The notes under the pieces: generated by a model
Told to the model about the DNA's origin: nothing
Database searches by the model: none
Seen by the model: only the letters and a program-made list of their open reading frames with translations
Assembly (NCBI GenBank): GCA_964036045.1
Contig: OZ038381.1
Span: 108,009,367-108,073,366, forward strand
Direction of reading: 5' to 3'
Source: Eutreptiella sp. 'Long Island Sound 2002'
Lineage: Eukaryota; Euglenozoa; Euglenophyceae; Eutreptiales; Eutreptiaceae
DNA: 64,000 nt
In this document: positions 40,105-52,240 of the stretch, one piece after another
Layout of the letters: each line of letters begins with the position of its first letter
Numbering within the stretch: position 1 is the first letter of the stretch
Position numbers and translations under genes: made by a program

Positions 40105-41280
40105 TGTGCACTGACGGACCAAGTAACCGCCACAAGAACCACCCGTTTCTCCTTTGTCACTCTCCTTAGGCCGCCAACGCTGCAGAAAATGTGGACACCG
40201 CCCAAGAACACACGAAGAACAAGAGGCCGCCAACACCGCGGAACGGAACATGAGTGGTATGAGGGAAAACCTAATGGGCAGCCCATACGGAAACAAGTGA
40301 TGGTATGAAGAGCACCCCCACGAAACCGTGAGAAGGGAGCCACAGGCCACCGGAGAGCACACCACCGCCACCAAACACACAAACCACAGGCCCGAGGGCA
40401 CAAAAAGTGCAAGTGGTATGCCCACACGCGCTAGCATACACAAGCAAGGTATGGCGAGGGTGCACGAGGCCGAACCCGCCGCCGCAAACGCCACGAGGAT
40501 GCAGGGACCAAGAATGGACTAAGAGAACGAAGTACACGACGCCGCCACGCCAGCGCACCCGCTGACCGAGAAGACGCCATGAAAACCACCCTTCTCCCTC
40601 TCTCTATAGGCCATCAACGCGGGAGGAAGCATGGGAACACAACAAGCAGGCCTGCCCACACGAGCAAGTCACCGCAAGCGCAACACGACCGCCACCGCCA
40701 CGGACAGGGTCTCTCTGGTATGACAAAAAGGGTAAAGAACGTGCGCACACACGTAAACACGAGTGCAGACACAGGTATTTTACACGCCGCGCAACAAAGA
40801 ACGCACCGATAATGGCGCGAACGTGGGTAAGGAGGGACAAGCGCAAGTATGTTACATTGTAACCGTACTGAGCGGCCGCCCGAAGGCCCACACCCCCCCC
40901 ATCCTTCCACTGTCTCACAGGACCCAACAGGAGAGAAAGAAGGGGACCCGGGAACCGGGACCAAAGAAGCAGACAAGGAGAAAGACCGAGACACACACCA
41001 GGGCAGAGGCAGGGAGAAAGTGCACGCGTGGGAGGAGGGCGGGCCAACGGAGAGTAGAGGAAAGGGTAAAGAGCGACAAAACCACGAAAGAAACAGGAGG
41101 TAGCCAGCAGCCTAGCAAGGCACGCGCGCAGGAGAGGGGGCACAGCAAGCACACGGCGAGCACAACACTGGAACAAAGCACCGGAGAGGGGGGCATCAGA
41201 GGGACAGACGAAGGGCAACACCACACACCACGGCATGCACCGCACAGACACCACACACAGCGCACGAACCCAGGGCTGCG
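40105..41280. repeat. 472-bp repeat family, diverged copies
   Basis: Landmarks of the 16921-18175 repeats recur in order: gtaaccgccacaagaaccac, ccttaggccgccaacgc, gagcacaccaccgccacc, gtgcaagtggtatgccc. A second diverged unit starts near 40575 (ctctataggccatcaacgc) and includes aagtatgttaca at 40845. Similarity to 17900-18070 is roughly 70-75% by eye. No gene is visible. Confidence 0.65.
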
Positions 41281-44200
41281 CCCACAGCACGTGGCCAGCG
41301 GGCGCCGGCAGCCCGCCCAGAGGGCGGGCAGCCGGGGAAGGGGGGGCACCTGAACCCAGACGCCCCCCACCACCCCCGCGGTGCGCAGCCCCCATCAGGG
41401 CACGCGAGCCAACGGCCCGTGCAGGGCCCCCACACCCGCACGTCCGCGCCCACAGCACGTGGGTAGCAGACCCCGACAGCCCGCCCGGAGGGCGGGCAGT
41501 CGGGGGAGGGGGAGCGCCTGACCTCAGACGCCCCTCACAACGGCCAAAGGCACCCCCCCCGGGGACGTCCCTCCGCCACCCCCACAGCGTTGCAACACCG
41601 GCCCGAAAGGGCGCACGCTGTGGGGCAGGTGCCGGCTCCCCACGCCGACACCAACCGCACCCGAGACACACGGGTCGCGGAACCCCGGCTGCCCGCCCCA
41701 GAGGACGGTTGGCCGGGGAAGGGACAGCGCCTGACATCAGACACCCATCACAACGGTGGCGGGCCGCCCCCCCAGGGGGCGGCCCCCCACCACCCCCACG
41801 GCACGCAGCCCCCACAGGGCGTGCAAGCGAAGGGGACAGTGCTGGGCCCCGACAACGGCACACCCGCGCCCACAGCACGTGGGTAGTGGACCCCGACAGC
41901 CCGCCCAGAGGGCGGGTGAGCGAGGGAGGGGGAGCGCCTGACCTCAGACGCCCCTGACAACGGCGAAAAGCAACCCCCCAGGGACGCCCTCCCACGATCC
42001 CCACAGTGCGCAACGCCGGCCCGCAAGGGCGCACGCTGTCGGGCCGGTGCCGGGTCCCGACGTTCGCACCAACCGCACCCGGGACATGTGGGTCGCAGAA
42101 CCCCGGCTGCCCGCCCCAGAGGACGGGCGGCCAGGGGAGAAACAGCGCCTGACACCAGACGCCCCTCGCAACGGTGGCAGGCCATCCCCCCTGGGGACGG
42201 CCCTCCACCACCCCCACGGCACGCAGCCCCCACAGGGCATGCAAGCCAAGGGGACAGTGCTGGGCCCCCACACCCGCACACCCGCGCCCACAGCACGTGG
42301 GTAGCGGACCCTGACAGCGTGCCCAGAGGGCGGGCAGCCGGGGGAGGAAGAGCACCTGATCTCAGACGCCCCTCACAACGGCGAAAGGCACCCCCCCGGG
42401 GACGCCCCCCCGCCACCCCCACAGCGCGCAACGCCAGCCCGCAAGGGTGCACGCTGTGGGGCCGGTGCTGGGTCCCCACGCCGAGACCAACCGCGGCCGG
42501 GACACACGGGTCGCGGAACCCTGGCTGCCCGCCCGAGAGGACGGGCGGCCAGGTGAGGGACAGCGCCTGACACCAGACGCCCCTCACAATGGTGGCAGAC
42601 CGTCCCCCCCGGGGACGGCCCCCCGCAACCTCCGCGGCACACAGCCCCAACAGGGCATGCAAGCCAAGGAGACAGTGCTGGGCGCCCACACCCGCACACC
42701 CGCGCCCACAGCACGTGGGTAGCGGACCCCGACAACCCGCCCGGAGGGCAGGTAGACGGGGGGGGAGATGCTTGACATCAGACGCCTCTCACAACGGCGA
42801 AAGGCACCCCCCGCGGGGACGCCCTTCCGCCACCCCCACAGCGCGCAGCGCCGGCCCGCAATGGCGCACGCTGTGGAGCAGGTGCCGGGTCCCCACGCCC
42901 ACACCAACCGCAGCTGGGACACACGGGTCGCGGAACCCCGGCTGCCCGCCCCAGGGGACGGGCGGCCGGGAGAGGGACAGCGCCTGCAACCAGACGCCCC
43001 TCACAACGGTGGCACGCCACCCCCCCTGGGGACGGCCCCCCACCACCCCCACGGCACGCAGCCCCCACAGGGCACGCAAGCCAAGGGAACAGTGCTGGGC
43101 CCCCACACCTGCACACCCGCGCCCGAAGCACGTGGGTAGTGTGGACCCCAACAGCCCGCCCAGAGGGCGGGCAGCCGGGGAAGGGGGAGCGCCTGACCTT
43201 AAACGCCCCTCACAACGGCGAAAGGCACCCTCCCCGGGGATGTCCTCCCGCCACCCCCACAGCGCGCAACGCCGGCCCGCAAGGGCGCACGCCGTGGGGC
43301 CGGTGCCGGGTCCCCACGACCGCACCAACCGCACCCGGGACACACGGGTCGCGGAATCCCGGCTGCCCGCCCCAGAGGACGGGCGGCCAGGGGACGGACA
43401 GCGCCTGACACCAGACGCCCCTCACAACGGTAGCAGGCCACCCCCCCCCGGGGACTGCCCCCCACCACCCCCACGGCACGCAGCCCCCACAAGGGCATGC
43501 AAGCCAGGGGGACAGTGCTGGGCCCCCACACCCGCACATCCGCGCCCACAGCACGTGGGTAGCGGACCCCGACAGGCCGCCCAGAGGGCGGGCAGCTGGT
43601 TGAGGGGCAGCGCCTGACCTCAGACGCCCCTCAAAACGGGGAAACGCACCCCCCCCGGGTACGCCCTTCCGTTACCCCCACAGCGAGCAACGCCGGCCCG
43701 CAAGGGCGCACGCTGTGGGGCCGGTGCTGGGTCTCCACGCCCGCACCAACCACGCCCGGGCCACACGGGTCGCAGAACCCCGGCTGCCCGCCCCAGGGGA
43801 CGGGCGGCCGGGAGAGGGACAGCGCCTGACACCAGACGCCCCCCACAACGGTGGCACGCCACCCCCCCGGCGACGGCCCCCCACCAACCCGACGGCACGC
43901 AGCCCCCACAGGGCATGCAAGCCAAGGCGACAGTGCTGGGCCCCCACACCCGCACACCTGCACCCACAGCACGTGGGTAGTGTGGACCCCGACAGCCCGC
44001 CCAGAGGGCGGGCAGCCGGGGAAGGGGGAGCGCCTGACCTCAGACGCCCCTCACAACGGCAAAAGGCACCCCCCCCGGGGAGGCCCCCCCGCCACCCCCA
44101 CAGCGCGCATCGCCGGCCCGCAGGGGCGCACGCTGTGGGGCTCGTGCTGGGTCCCAACGCCCGCTCTGACCGCACCCGGGACACACGGGTCGTGGAACCC

Positions 44201-47200
44201 CGGCCGCCCGCCCCAGAGGACGGGCGGCCAGGGGAGGGACAGCGCCTGACACCAGACGCCCCTCACAACGGTGGCAGGCCATCCCCCCCGGGGACGGCCC
44301 CCCGCCCCCCCCGCGGCACGCAGCCCCCAAAGGGCAAGCAAGCCAAGGGTACAGTGCTGGGCCCCCACACCTGCACACCCGCGCCCACAGCACGTGGGCA
44401 GCGGACCCTGACAGCCCACCCAGAGGGCGGGCAGTTGGGAGAGGGGGAGCGCCTAACCTCAGGCGCCCCTCACAACGGCGAAAGGCACCCCCCCCGGGGA
44501 CGCCCTCCCGCCACCCCCACAGCGCGCAACGCCAGCCCGCAAGGGCGCACGCTTTGGGGCCGGTGCCGGGTCCCCAGCCCGACACCAACCGCATCCGGGA
44601 CACACGGGTCGCGGAACCCCGGCTGCCCGCCCCAGAGGACGGGCGGCCAGGGGAGGGACAGTGCCTGACACCAGACGCCCCTCACAACGCTGGCAGGCCA
44701 CCCCCCCCCGGCGACGGCCCCCCACCACCCCCGCGGCACGCAGCCCCCACAGGGCATGCAAGCCAAGGGGACAGTGCTGGGCGCCTACACCCGCACACCC
44801 GCGCCCACAGCACGTGGGTAGAGGACCCCGACAACCCACCCGGAGGGCGGGCAGTCGGGCGAGGGGCAGCGCCTGACCTCAGACGCCCCTCAGAACGGCG
44901 AAAAGAACCCCCAGCGGGGACGCCCTTCCGCCACCCCCACAGCGCGCAACGCCGGCCCGCAATGGCGCACCCTGTGGAGCAGGTGCCGGGTCCCCACGCC
45001 CACACCAACCGCACCCGGGACACACGGGTCGCAGAACCCCGGCCGCCCGCTCCAAGGGACGGGCGGCCGGGAGAGGGACAGCGCCTGACACCAGATGCCC
45101 CTCACAACGGTGGCAGGCCATATCCCCCCGGGGACGGCCCCCCACCACTCCCACAGCACGCAGCTCCCACAGGGCACGCAAGCCAAGGGGACAGAGTTGG
45201 GCCCCCACACCCGCACACCCGCGCCCACAGCACGTGGGTAGTGTGGACCCCAACAGCCTGCCCGGAGGGCGGGCAGTCGGGGGAGGGGGAGCGCCTGACC
45301 TCAGACGCCCCTCACAACGGCGAAAAGGCACCCCCCCCGGTAACGCCCTTCTGCCACCCCCACAGCGCGCAATGCCGGCCCGCAAGGGCGCACGCTGTGG
45401 GGCAGGTGCCGGGTCCGCACGCCCACAACAACCGCACCCGGGACACACGGGTCGCAGAACCCCGGCTGCCCGCCCCAGAGGACGGGCGGGCGGGGGAGGG
45501 CCAGCGCCTGACAGCGGACGCCCCTCACAACGATGGCGGGCCACCCCCCCCGGCGACGGCCCCCCACCGCCCCCACGGCACGCAGCCCCCACAGGGCATG
45601 CAAGCCAAGGGGACAGTGCTGGGCCCCCACACCCGCACACCCGCGCCCACAGCACGTGGGTAGCAGACCCTGACAACCCGCCCAGAGGGCAGGCAGCCGG
45701 GGAAGGGGGAGCGTCTGACCTCAGACGCCCCTCACAACGGGGAAAGCCACCCCGCCCGGGGACGCCCCCCCGCCACCCCCAAAGCGTACAACGCCGGCCC
45801 ACAAGGGTGCACAATGTGGGGCCGGTGCTGGGTCCCCACGCCCACACCAACCGCACCCGCGACACACGGGTCGCGGAACCCCGGCTGCCCGCCCCAGAGG
45901 ACGGGCGGCCGGGAGAGGGACAGCGCCTGACACCAGACGCCCCTCACAACGGTGGCAGGCCACACCCCCGGGGACGGCCCCCCGCCACCCCTGCGGCACG
46001 CAGCCCCAACAGGGCATGCAAGCCAAGGGGACAGTGCTGGGCCCCCACACCCGCACACCCGCGCCCACAGGACGTGGGTAGCGGACCCGGACAACCCGCC
46101 CGGAGGGCGGGCAGTCGGGTGTGGGGGAGCGCCTGACCTCAGACGCCCCTCAGAACGGCGAAAGGCACCCCCCGGGGGGACGTCCTTCCGCCACCCCCAC
46201 AGCGCGCAACGCCGGCCCGCAATGGCGCACGCTGTCGAGCAGGTGCCGGGTCTCCAAGCCCACACCAACCGCACCCGGGACACACGGGTCGCGGTACCCC
46301 GGCTGCCCGCCCCAGAGGACGGGTGGTCGGGAGAGGGACAGCGCCTGACACCAGACGCCCCTCAGAACGGTGGCAGGCCAACCTCCCCGTGACGGCCCCC
46401 CGCCACCCCCACGGCACGCAGCCCCCACAGGGCAAGCAAGCCAAGGGGACAGTGCTGGGCCCCCACACCCGCACACCCGCGCCCACAGCACGTGGGTAGC
46501 GGACCCCAACAGCCGGCCCAGAGGGCGGGCAGCCAGGGGAGGGGAAGCGCCTGACCTCAGACGCCCCTCCCAACGGCGAAAGGCACCCCCCCCCGGCGAC
46601 GCCCTTCCGCCACCCCCACAGCGCGCAATGCCGGCCCGCAAGGGCGCACGTTGTGGGGCTGGTGCTGGGTCCCCACGCCCGCACCAACAGCACCCGGGAC
46701 ACGCGGGTTGCGGAACCCTGCATGCCCGCCCCAAACGACGGGCGGCTGGGGGAGGGACAGCGCCTGACGCCAGATGCCCCTCACAACAGTGGCAGGCCAC
46801 CCCCCCCCGGGGACGACCCCCCACCACCCCCGTGGCACGCAGCCCCCACAGGGCATGCAGGCCAAGGGGACGGTGCTGGGCGCCCACACCCGCACACCCG
46901 CGCCCACAGCACATGGGTAGCGGACCCTGACGGCCTGTCCAGAGGGGGGGCAGCCGGGCAAGGGGGAGCGCCTGACCTCAGACGCCCCTCACAACGGCGA
47001 ATGGCACCCCCCCCGGGGATGCCCCTCCGCCACCCCCACAGCGCACAACGCCGGCCCGCAAGGGCGCACGCTGTGGGACTGGTGCTGAATCTCCACGCCC
47101 ACACCAACCGCATCCGGGACACACGGGTCGCGGAACCCTGGCTGCCCGCCCCAGAGGACGGGCGGCCGGGGGAGGGACAGCGCCTGACACCGGACGCCCC

Positions 47201-47830
47201 TCACAACGATGGCAGGCCACCCCCCCCGGGGACGGCCCCCCACCAGTCCCGCGGCACGCAGCCCCCACAGGGCGCGCAAGCCAAGGGGACAGTGCGAGGC
47301 CCCCACACCGGCACGCCCGCACCCACAGCACGTGGATAGCAGACCCCGACAGCCCGCCCAGAGGGCCGGCGGCCGGGGGAGGGGAAGCGCCCGACACCCG
47401 ACGCCCCTCGTAACGGTAGAAGACCACCCCCCCCGCCAAGAGCCAAGGGGACAGTACTGGACCCCCTTACTTGCACACCCGCGCCCACAGCACGCGGGTG
47501 GCGGGCCCATCCCGCCCGGAAGGCGGGAAGCCAGAAAAGGGGAAGCGCCTGAACTCAGACGCTCCCCACAATGGCGGAAGGCGCCTCCCCCAGGGACGCC
47601 CCTCTGCCGCCCCAACAGTACGCAACGGCAGCTCGCAAGGGCACCAAGCTGTGGGGCCGGTGCTGGGACCGCCACCAGCCCCGCGGCACTCAGCCCCCAC
47701 AGGGCATGCAGGCCAAGGGGACAATGTTGGGCCCCCACACCCGCACACCCCTGCCCACAGCACGTGGGCTGCGGACCCCGGCGGCCCCCCGGAGGAGGGC
47801 AGCCAGAGGGAGAGTGCCTGGCCTCACGGG
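41281..47830. repeat. ~420-bp dimeric tandem array (about 14 full units)
   Basis: The phrase cccacagcacgtgggtag, or a near variant, recurs at 41459, 41879, 42297, 42715, 43132, 43555, 43973, 44394, 44814, 45234, 45656, 46074, 46492, 46913 and 47332 (first base of gtgggtag), giving periods of 417-423 bp. Each unit holds two diverged ~210-bp monomers (cacgtgggtagcggaccccg and cacgggtcgcggaaccccgg). The ends are diverged and partial: a single monomer at 41281-41458 and degenerate copies from 47400 to 47830. It is very GC-rich and stop-poor, so open frames of up to ~370 codons occur on both strands, but phase drifts between units and no protein is implied. It ends about 50 bp before the LINE-B ATG. 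Confidence 0.92.
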
Positions 47831-47881
47831 CGGCAGGGGGAGCACCTATTGCCTACACGAACACGCGAACGCCGGCCAACA

Positions 47882-48490
47882 ATGGCGGAACCCGCGGCCC
47901 CGCGCAAAACACGCCCCAGGTCTCGGACGCTGGACGCGGCACACGAGGTCATCAGGGCGCTGGGACTCAGTGGCGGCGAAGGAGACCTCCCACAGGAGGA
48001 CGCGGGGCGGGGTCTCCGACCTGCGCCGCCTGCGGGCAGCGTGCCGGCCCTCTGCCCCGCGTGGAAACGGGGCCACTGCACCGGAGAAGACTGGTGCCCC
48101 CAGCGACACCCCCGACCCGGCACCGAGGACGGAGCGCTGCCCGCGGTGGGACACGCGGCCGCACGCGCCGCCCTGCGCTACGGGGTGGCGCAGGGCTGGA
48201 TTCTGGATGAGACCGCCCGCCGTAGCGGGATCATCCAGGAGGCTGTCGACCAAGTCGCCCACACGGGCCAAGCGGGAGTGGCCTTTCACACCCGGGGCCG
48301 CCATGGCGGACCAGTGGAGGGAATCGTTGTAGAGCCCTCGGGATTGGTGCTGGTCCTAGCGGCGGACATGGTCCGAGGGGTGCTCCACGCATCCCGCGTG
48401 CGGCGCGCGCGCCCACAGTGGACCATCCAGGTGTACACCCCTCCACGGGGGTGGCCCTTCTCCACATGGGCAGTGCTCGCCGTCATGTGA
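47882..48490 (+). pseudogene. LINE-B ORF1, N-terminal part with CCCH zinc finger
   Basis: ATG at 47882 (MAEPAAPRKTRPRSR) is the first protein-like start after the tandem array. The phase is also open upstream, but only through repeat sequence. A CCCH finger, CPAWKRGHCTGEDWCPQRH (C-x7-C-x5-C-x3-H), starts near 48053. Such fingers bind RNA. A compact domain follows (RSGIIQEAVDQVAHTGQAG, GIVVEPSGLVLVLAADMVRG). The frame stops at 48490, and the next segment (CEDAPTGTAEEIAWDLHAW) continues in another phase, so a frameshift near 48480 is inferred. Confidence 0.6.
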
Positions 48491-49640
48491 GGACGCCCCC
48501 ACGGGCACCGCGGAGGAAATCGCCTGGGACCTCCACGCCTGGCCGACGGACCAGGATTTCCCCTGGCGCATGCCCCGGGGCGGCCTCCCAGTGGCGCCCG
48601 TGGCAGAGGGGTTCAGCCTCGCGGCAACCCTCCAGCGGCACCCCGACAAGAGGGCACGCCACTTTGTGCAGACGGGCACGGTCCCGGCCACCCCGCCAGA
48701 CTCCGAGTGGCGATGGGACGCAGGGGGGGCGCAACCGCTACCGGACCCCTGGGTCCTCCCGCTGTGGTAGCCACCCATGGGCACCCTGGCCCATGCCGCC
48801 CAAGCCGTCAAGGGGGCCTTCGCACAGCCACTCCTCCCCGGCGTGGCCCTGCTCCGCAGCCTGCAGGCGGGAGCGGCCTGGGTACGGTGGAGGGAGGGGG
48901 ACGGGCGCCCGAGCCCGTATTTCCCTCTGGTGCAGCGCCAGGCGCTACTTTACGCCGAGGGCATGGGGACTGTGGATCGGAGGGCGATCGTGCCCGACAC
49001 GGCATGCAGGTGGATCACTGTGGCCGCCCAGCAACCCATGCGACCGCCGCCGGCGTGCCACCGCCTCCTACGGGCGGTCCCCTCCTTGGCCCCCCACCAC
49101 GCCCTCACAAGGGAACTGTGGAGGGCCATGCTGAGCCACCACAGGGAGTGGATGAAGAACCCGGGTGCACGGTGCCCGCCGTGGCCGGTGCTCGAGCAGC
49201 TCACGGCCCGCACACCCGGGGTCCGCCACGCCTTGCACAGGGTGTCGGCCCTCACGGAACAGATCACCGACGAGCCGCTGCGGGTGCTCTACCCGCAGAC
49301 CCACGTCCCGCCTGCGGGCACGTCCAACCGCCTGGGACGCCTGAGGTTGCAGCTCCGCGTCGAGGCCGCAAACCCGGGAGGCGTGGTGGAACAGTGGTTA
49401 ACACTCCACAACCCGTGCACGGCGCAGGGCCACTGGTACCTGCACCAACTCCTCTTCGTACCCCGGGGGGCCCCGGAGGACCGCCGGCAGAACCCGTACC
49501 ACACGCACCCGGAGCGCCTGGGCGCGCAGAGCTTCCCGCAGCCGGCCCCGCCCGCCCTCCCGCCGGGGCAGAGACCGGAGGCGCTGCAACAGGGCCCCCC
49601 GCTTGACACTGCCACCACGGTACAGCAAAAGGGGCAGCAG
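48481..49640 (+). pseudogene. LINE-B ORF1, second segment
   Basis: Phase-0 protein-like sequence: EEIAWDLHAWPTDQDFPWRM, HFVQTGTVPATPPDSEWRWD, a TAG (48768-48770), then the same phase continues with HAAQAVKGAFAQPLLPGVAL, ELWRAMLSHHREWMKNPG and HWYLHQLLFVPRG. No family is recognised. The in-frame TAG is read as a point lesion. The segment fades near 49620, where a different phase takes over. Confidence 0.5.
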
Positions 49641-50542
49641 CGACGCGGACGGGGCCCAACCGGACGTCACGAACTGCGGAGCGGTGGCCTGGACGGCGGC
49701 CTGCAGGCACCTCGCCCGAGATACCACGGGGCTCAGGCTGTACAGGCCAGCGGACCGCACGGCGCTGGCGTCCACCGTCGCGGTCGTCACCATGGGACCC
49801 GTGGCGGTGTGGCTAGCGCAACTGCTGCCCCACGTCCCCTGCCGAGACACGTGGCCCCTCCAGCCAGCCGCAACGCACACGCCGAAGGCCCCCCCTCACG
49901 GCAGAGCAGCTGTACGTCGTCACGGCGGCGCTACTGGCAGACGGCGGGGAGAGTTTTGTCCACCACCACGTCCCGGCGCAGATCGCGGGAAGCATACAAG
50001 GGCCGCAGCGCGACGCGCCACACCCGAGGTACGCCACACTCCGCGAGCGCACCCGCGTCAGGGACGCGGGTGGCGGCGCACCCCCTCCCAGGCCTCAGCA
50101 GGGGGAGGCGCTGGTGCTGCAGGCGGCGGGCTACCAGGCCATCCTGCAGGGCCACGCCGGGGGGTACCGGTCGCACATCCTGGCTGAGGGCCGCTGGACC
50201 GTCTGGCACGGCACCGCCAGGCAGGGGGCATTCCCGCCCCATCCCCATTTCGACTGGCAGCAGGGGCCCACCCAGGCCTACTATATGACGGCGGACCCCT
50301 GGCCGCTAGCAGTCCTGCTACACACCGTCAGCGCCCCGACCAAGAGGCAGGAATCGGGGTGGACCAACCTACCCGCACTGGTCTGGAGCCCTGACCAGGA
50401 GGGGCATCTACGGCCGCATGGAGAGGAGACGCCATCAGGGCCACGGACGTCCCGGACCTCCACGCGTGGCCAATTATGCACGCCCGCCCAGCGGCTACCC
50501 TCGCGGTGGCTCAACGGGGACAGCAGAACCCGCAGTGGGTAG
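49603..50542 (+). pseudogene. LINE-B ORF1, third segment
   Basis: Two phases contribute. 49603 to about 49880 reads VTNCGAVAWTAACRHLARDT and VAVVTMGPVAVWLAQLLPHV. From 49895 another phase reads LTAEQLYVVTAALLADGGES, VLQAAGYQAILQGHAGGYRS and GRWTVWHGTARQGAF. Composition is that of ordinary protein with no recognised domain. Joining lesions lie near 49880, in a C-rich run, and near 50420. Confidence 0.45.
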
Positions 50543-51440
50543 TTTGCATCTTCAGCCCGGCGGACGCGCACATCGCCGGGCCCGAAGTAGTAGTTCGCGT
50601 GGCAGACTGCGCTCGCATGATCGTCAAGGCGCTGCAGGAGGGCGAACACCACGCCCTCCTGCTCCAGGTCCGCCTGAAGGACAACGCGGAGGCAGCAAAG
50701 CCGGGAGTGTGGCCGGCAGCGGCGCACCCCGCCAACCTAGAGATCCAGCTTGCGGTCCCGACCATAGTGTACAGGCCTTCCACGACCTGCAATGGAGGGG
50801 CAAGCCCGACCGCCAAATTGGCGCCACGCACTGGCAAGAATGGCTGCATGTAGACACGCACCGCGACGCCACCCGGAGTCTCGGACCCGCGCCCGCGACA
50901 CGAGCCCTCGATGCGGCGGCCCCGGGCCGCGTGTTGGCGCCACACACCGTTCCACTGGCCAACCTGCCCTTCGACCCAGCGCCGGAGGCTGCCATCCGAA
51001 AGTCGGTGCCGCTCCCCCCGGCGCGAGGGGCCACAGAGCCAACGAAATGCCCCCTGTGTGCAGACAAGTACTACACAAGCGAGGCGATGCTGGAACACAT
51101 AGCGTGGCACGCGGCGCACGCCGCCGCCCCGGTGGACCACAAGGAGGCGGCCTCCCACATCCTCCAAGGGAGGGCACGGAGGTCCCCATGGCATGCGCCG
51201 TACGCCCGGCGCCCCCCGCCCCAGGCGGCAGGCCACGCAGAAGGCGAGGAGGCACCCGGAGCGCCCCTGGGGGCTGGCGGTGCAGCCCAACAAGGATCCA
51301 TCCCCGCGGGACTGGCCCCCCTGGGCCCCCCCTGTGGGCCCCGCTGGGGGGGGGCTCCCCACACCCCATGGCCCCGGCACACCCAGGAGACCCGGCTGCT
51401 CCAGCGGACCCGGCGGCGATGCCGATACGGGACAGCTGAC
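50410..51440 (+). pseudogene. LINE-B ORF1, C-terminal part with C2H2 finger
   Basis: A first phase gives DAIRATDVPDLHAWP, WVVCIFSPADAHIAGPEVVV and GEHHALLLQVRLKDNAEAAK. After about 50780 a second phase gives QIGATHWQEWLHVDTHRDAT, then a C2H2 zinc finger CPLCADKYYTSEAMLEHIAWH (TGC at 51048), which fits C-x2-C-x12-H-x3-H. A basic Arg/Pro-rich tail follows. Nucleic-acid binding is likely. A CCCH plus C2H2 pair in one LINE ORF1 is uncommon. Frameshifts make exact ends uncertain. Confidence 0.5.
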
Positions 51441-51446
51441 TCGGGG

Positions 51447-52240
51447 AGGACGCGGCGGATAACGCCCTATGGCTCCTCTCCTGGAACCTGCGCAACGGCC
51501 TCGTCCCACCAGACCGGTCCCTCCGGGACACGCTCCGGCGGCGCCGGGGGCCGGCCGCCTGTACCGACAAGGAGCACCTCATCACCGGCATGCTACCCCG
51601 GGAGGGGTGCTTTGCCATCATGCTCCAGGAAACAGGGATCGCCACCCGGGCGCAACAGATGCACGTGGCCGCGGCGCTCCGGGACAAGGGGTACACCCCC
51701 TTCTTCAGCAGCCGGCTGGCAGAGACAGGAGCCACCTCCAGCTCGAGAGGGGGAGGCCTCCTCACCGCGGTCAGCAGCAAGTATGTGGCGGAGCAGGACG
51801 TGCTCAGTTTCACAGAAATCGTCCCCGGGAAGGCCGCGGCCCTGGAGATCCGCACAAACGGGGGAGGCCTCACCCTCATCAACGTCCACGGACCGCAGGC
51901 AGGCTGCTCCCCATGGGCAGGAAGGACGGCGTTCTGGGCCGACATACAAATGCATGCCACGGCGCGCAGCCTCGGTGGGAGACACTCGGTGGTCATCGCC
52001 GGCGACACCAACGTCTACATGGATGCGACCACCAACCCGGCCACGGAGCACTTCCGAGCTGGCTGGGAGGCCTGCGCTTTCCGGAAGGCCACGGCGGGCG
52101 GCGCAGAGGACATGACCCCCACGCGCCACCCGTCCCGGCACAGGGTGGACACCTTCCTGGTCAAGGAGCCCCTCTTGCTGTGGTCCCTGCGGGAAAGCGT
52201 CTGGGTCCGCGGCATGGCACACCCCCAGGGTGGTTGGGTC
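51447..52240 (+). pseudogene. LINE-B ORF2: APE-type endonuclease
   Basis: Begins with ALWLLSWNLRNGLVP (WN motif), then CFAIMLQETG (Glu metal ligand), SSSRGGGLLTAV, LTLINVHGPQAG, VVIAGDTNVYMD (GDTN) and RVDTFLV. The last motif, VGSDHLPV (SDH), lies in another phase from 52232, so a single-base change near 52230 splits the enzyme. All APE catalytic motifs are otherwise present. Role: nicks chromosomal DNA for target-primed reverse transcription. The stretch before the first in-phase ATG (51590) is clearly coding, so the real start is upstream or the domain is part of a polyprotein. Confidence 0.85.

Noticed and set aside
41281-47830. Proteins of up to ~370 codons encoded by the 420-bp array
   Set aside because: All six frames are stop-poor, unit length drifts between 417 and 423 bp so phase is not kept, and both strands look equally coding.
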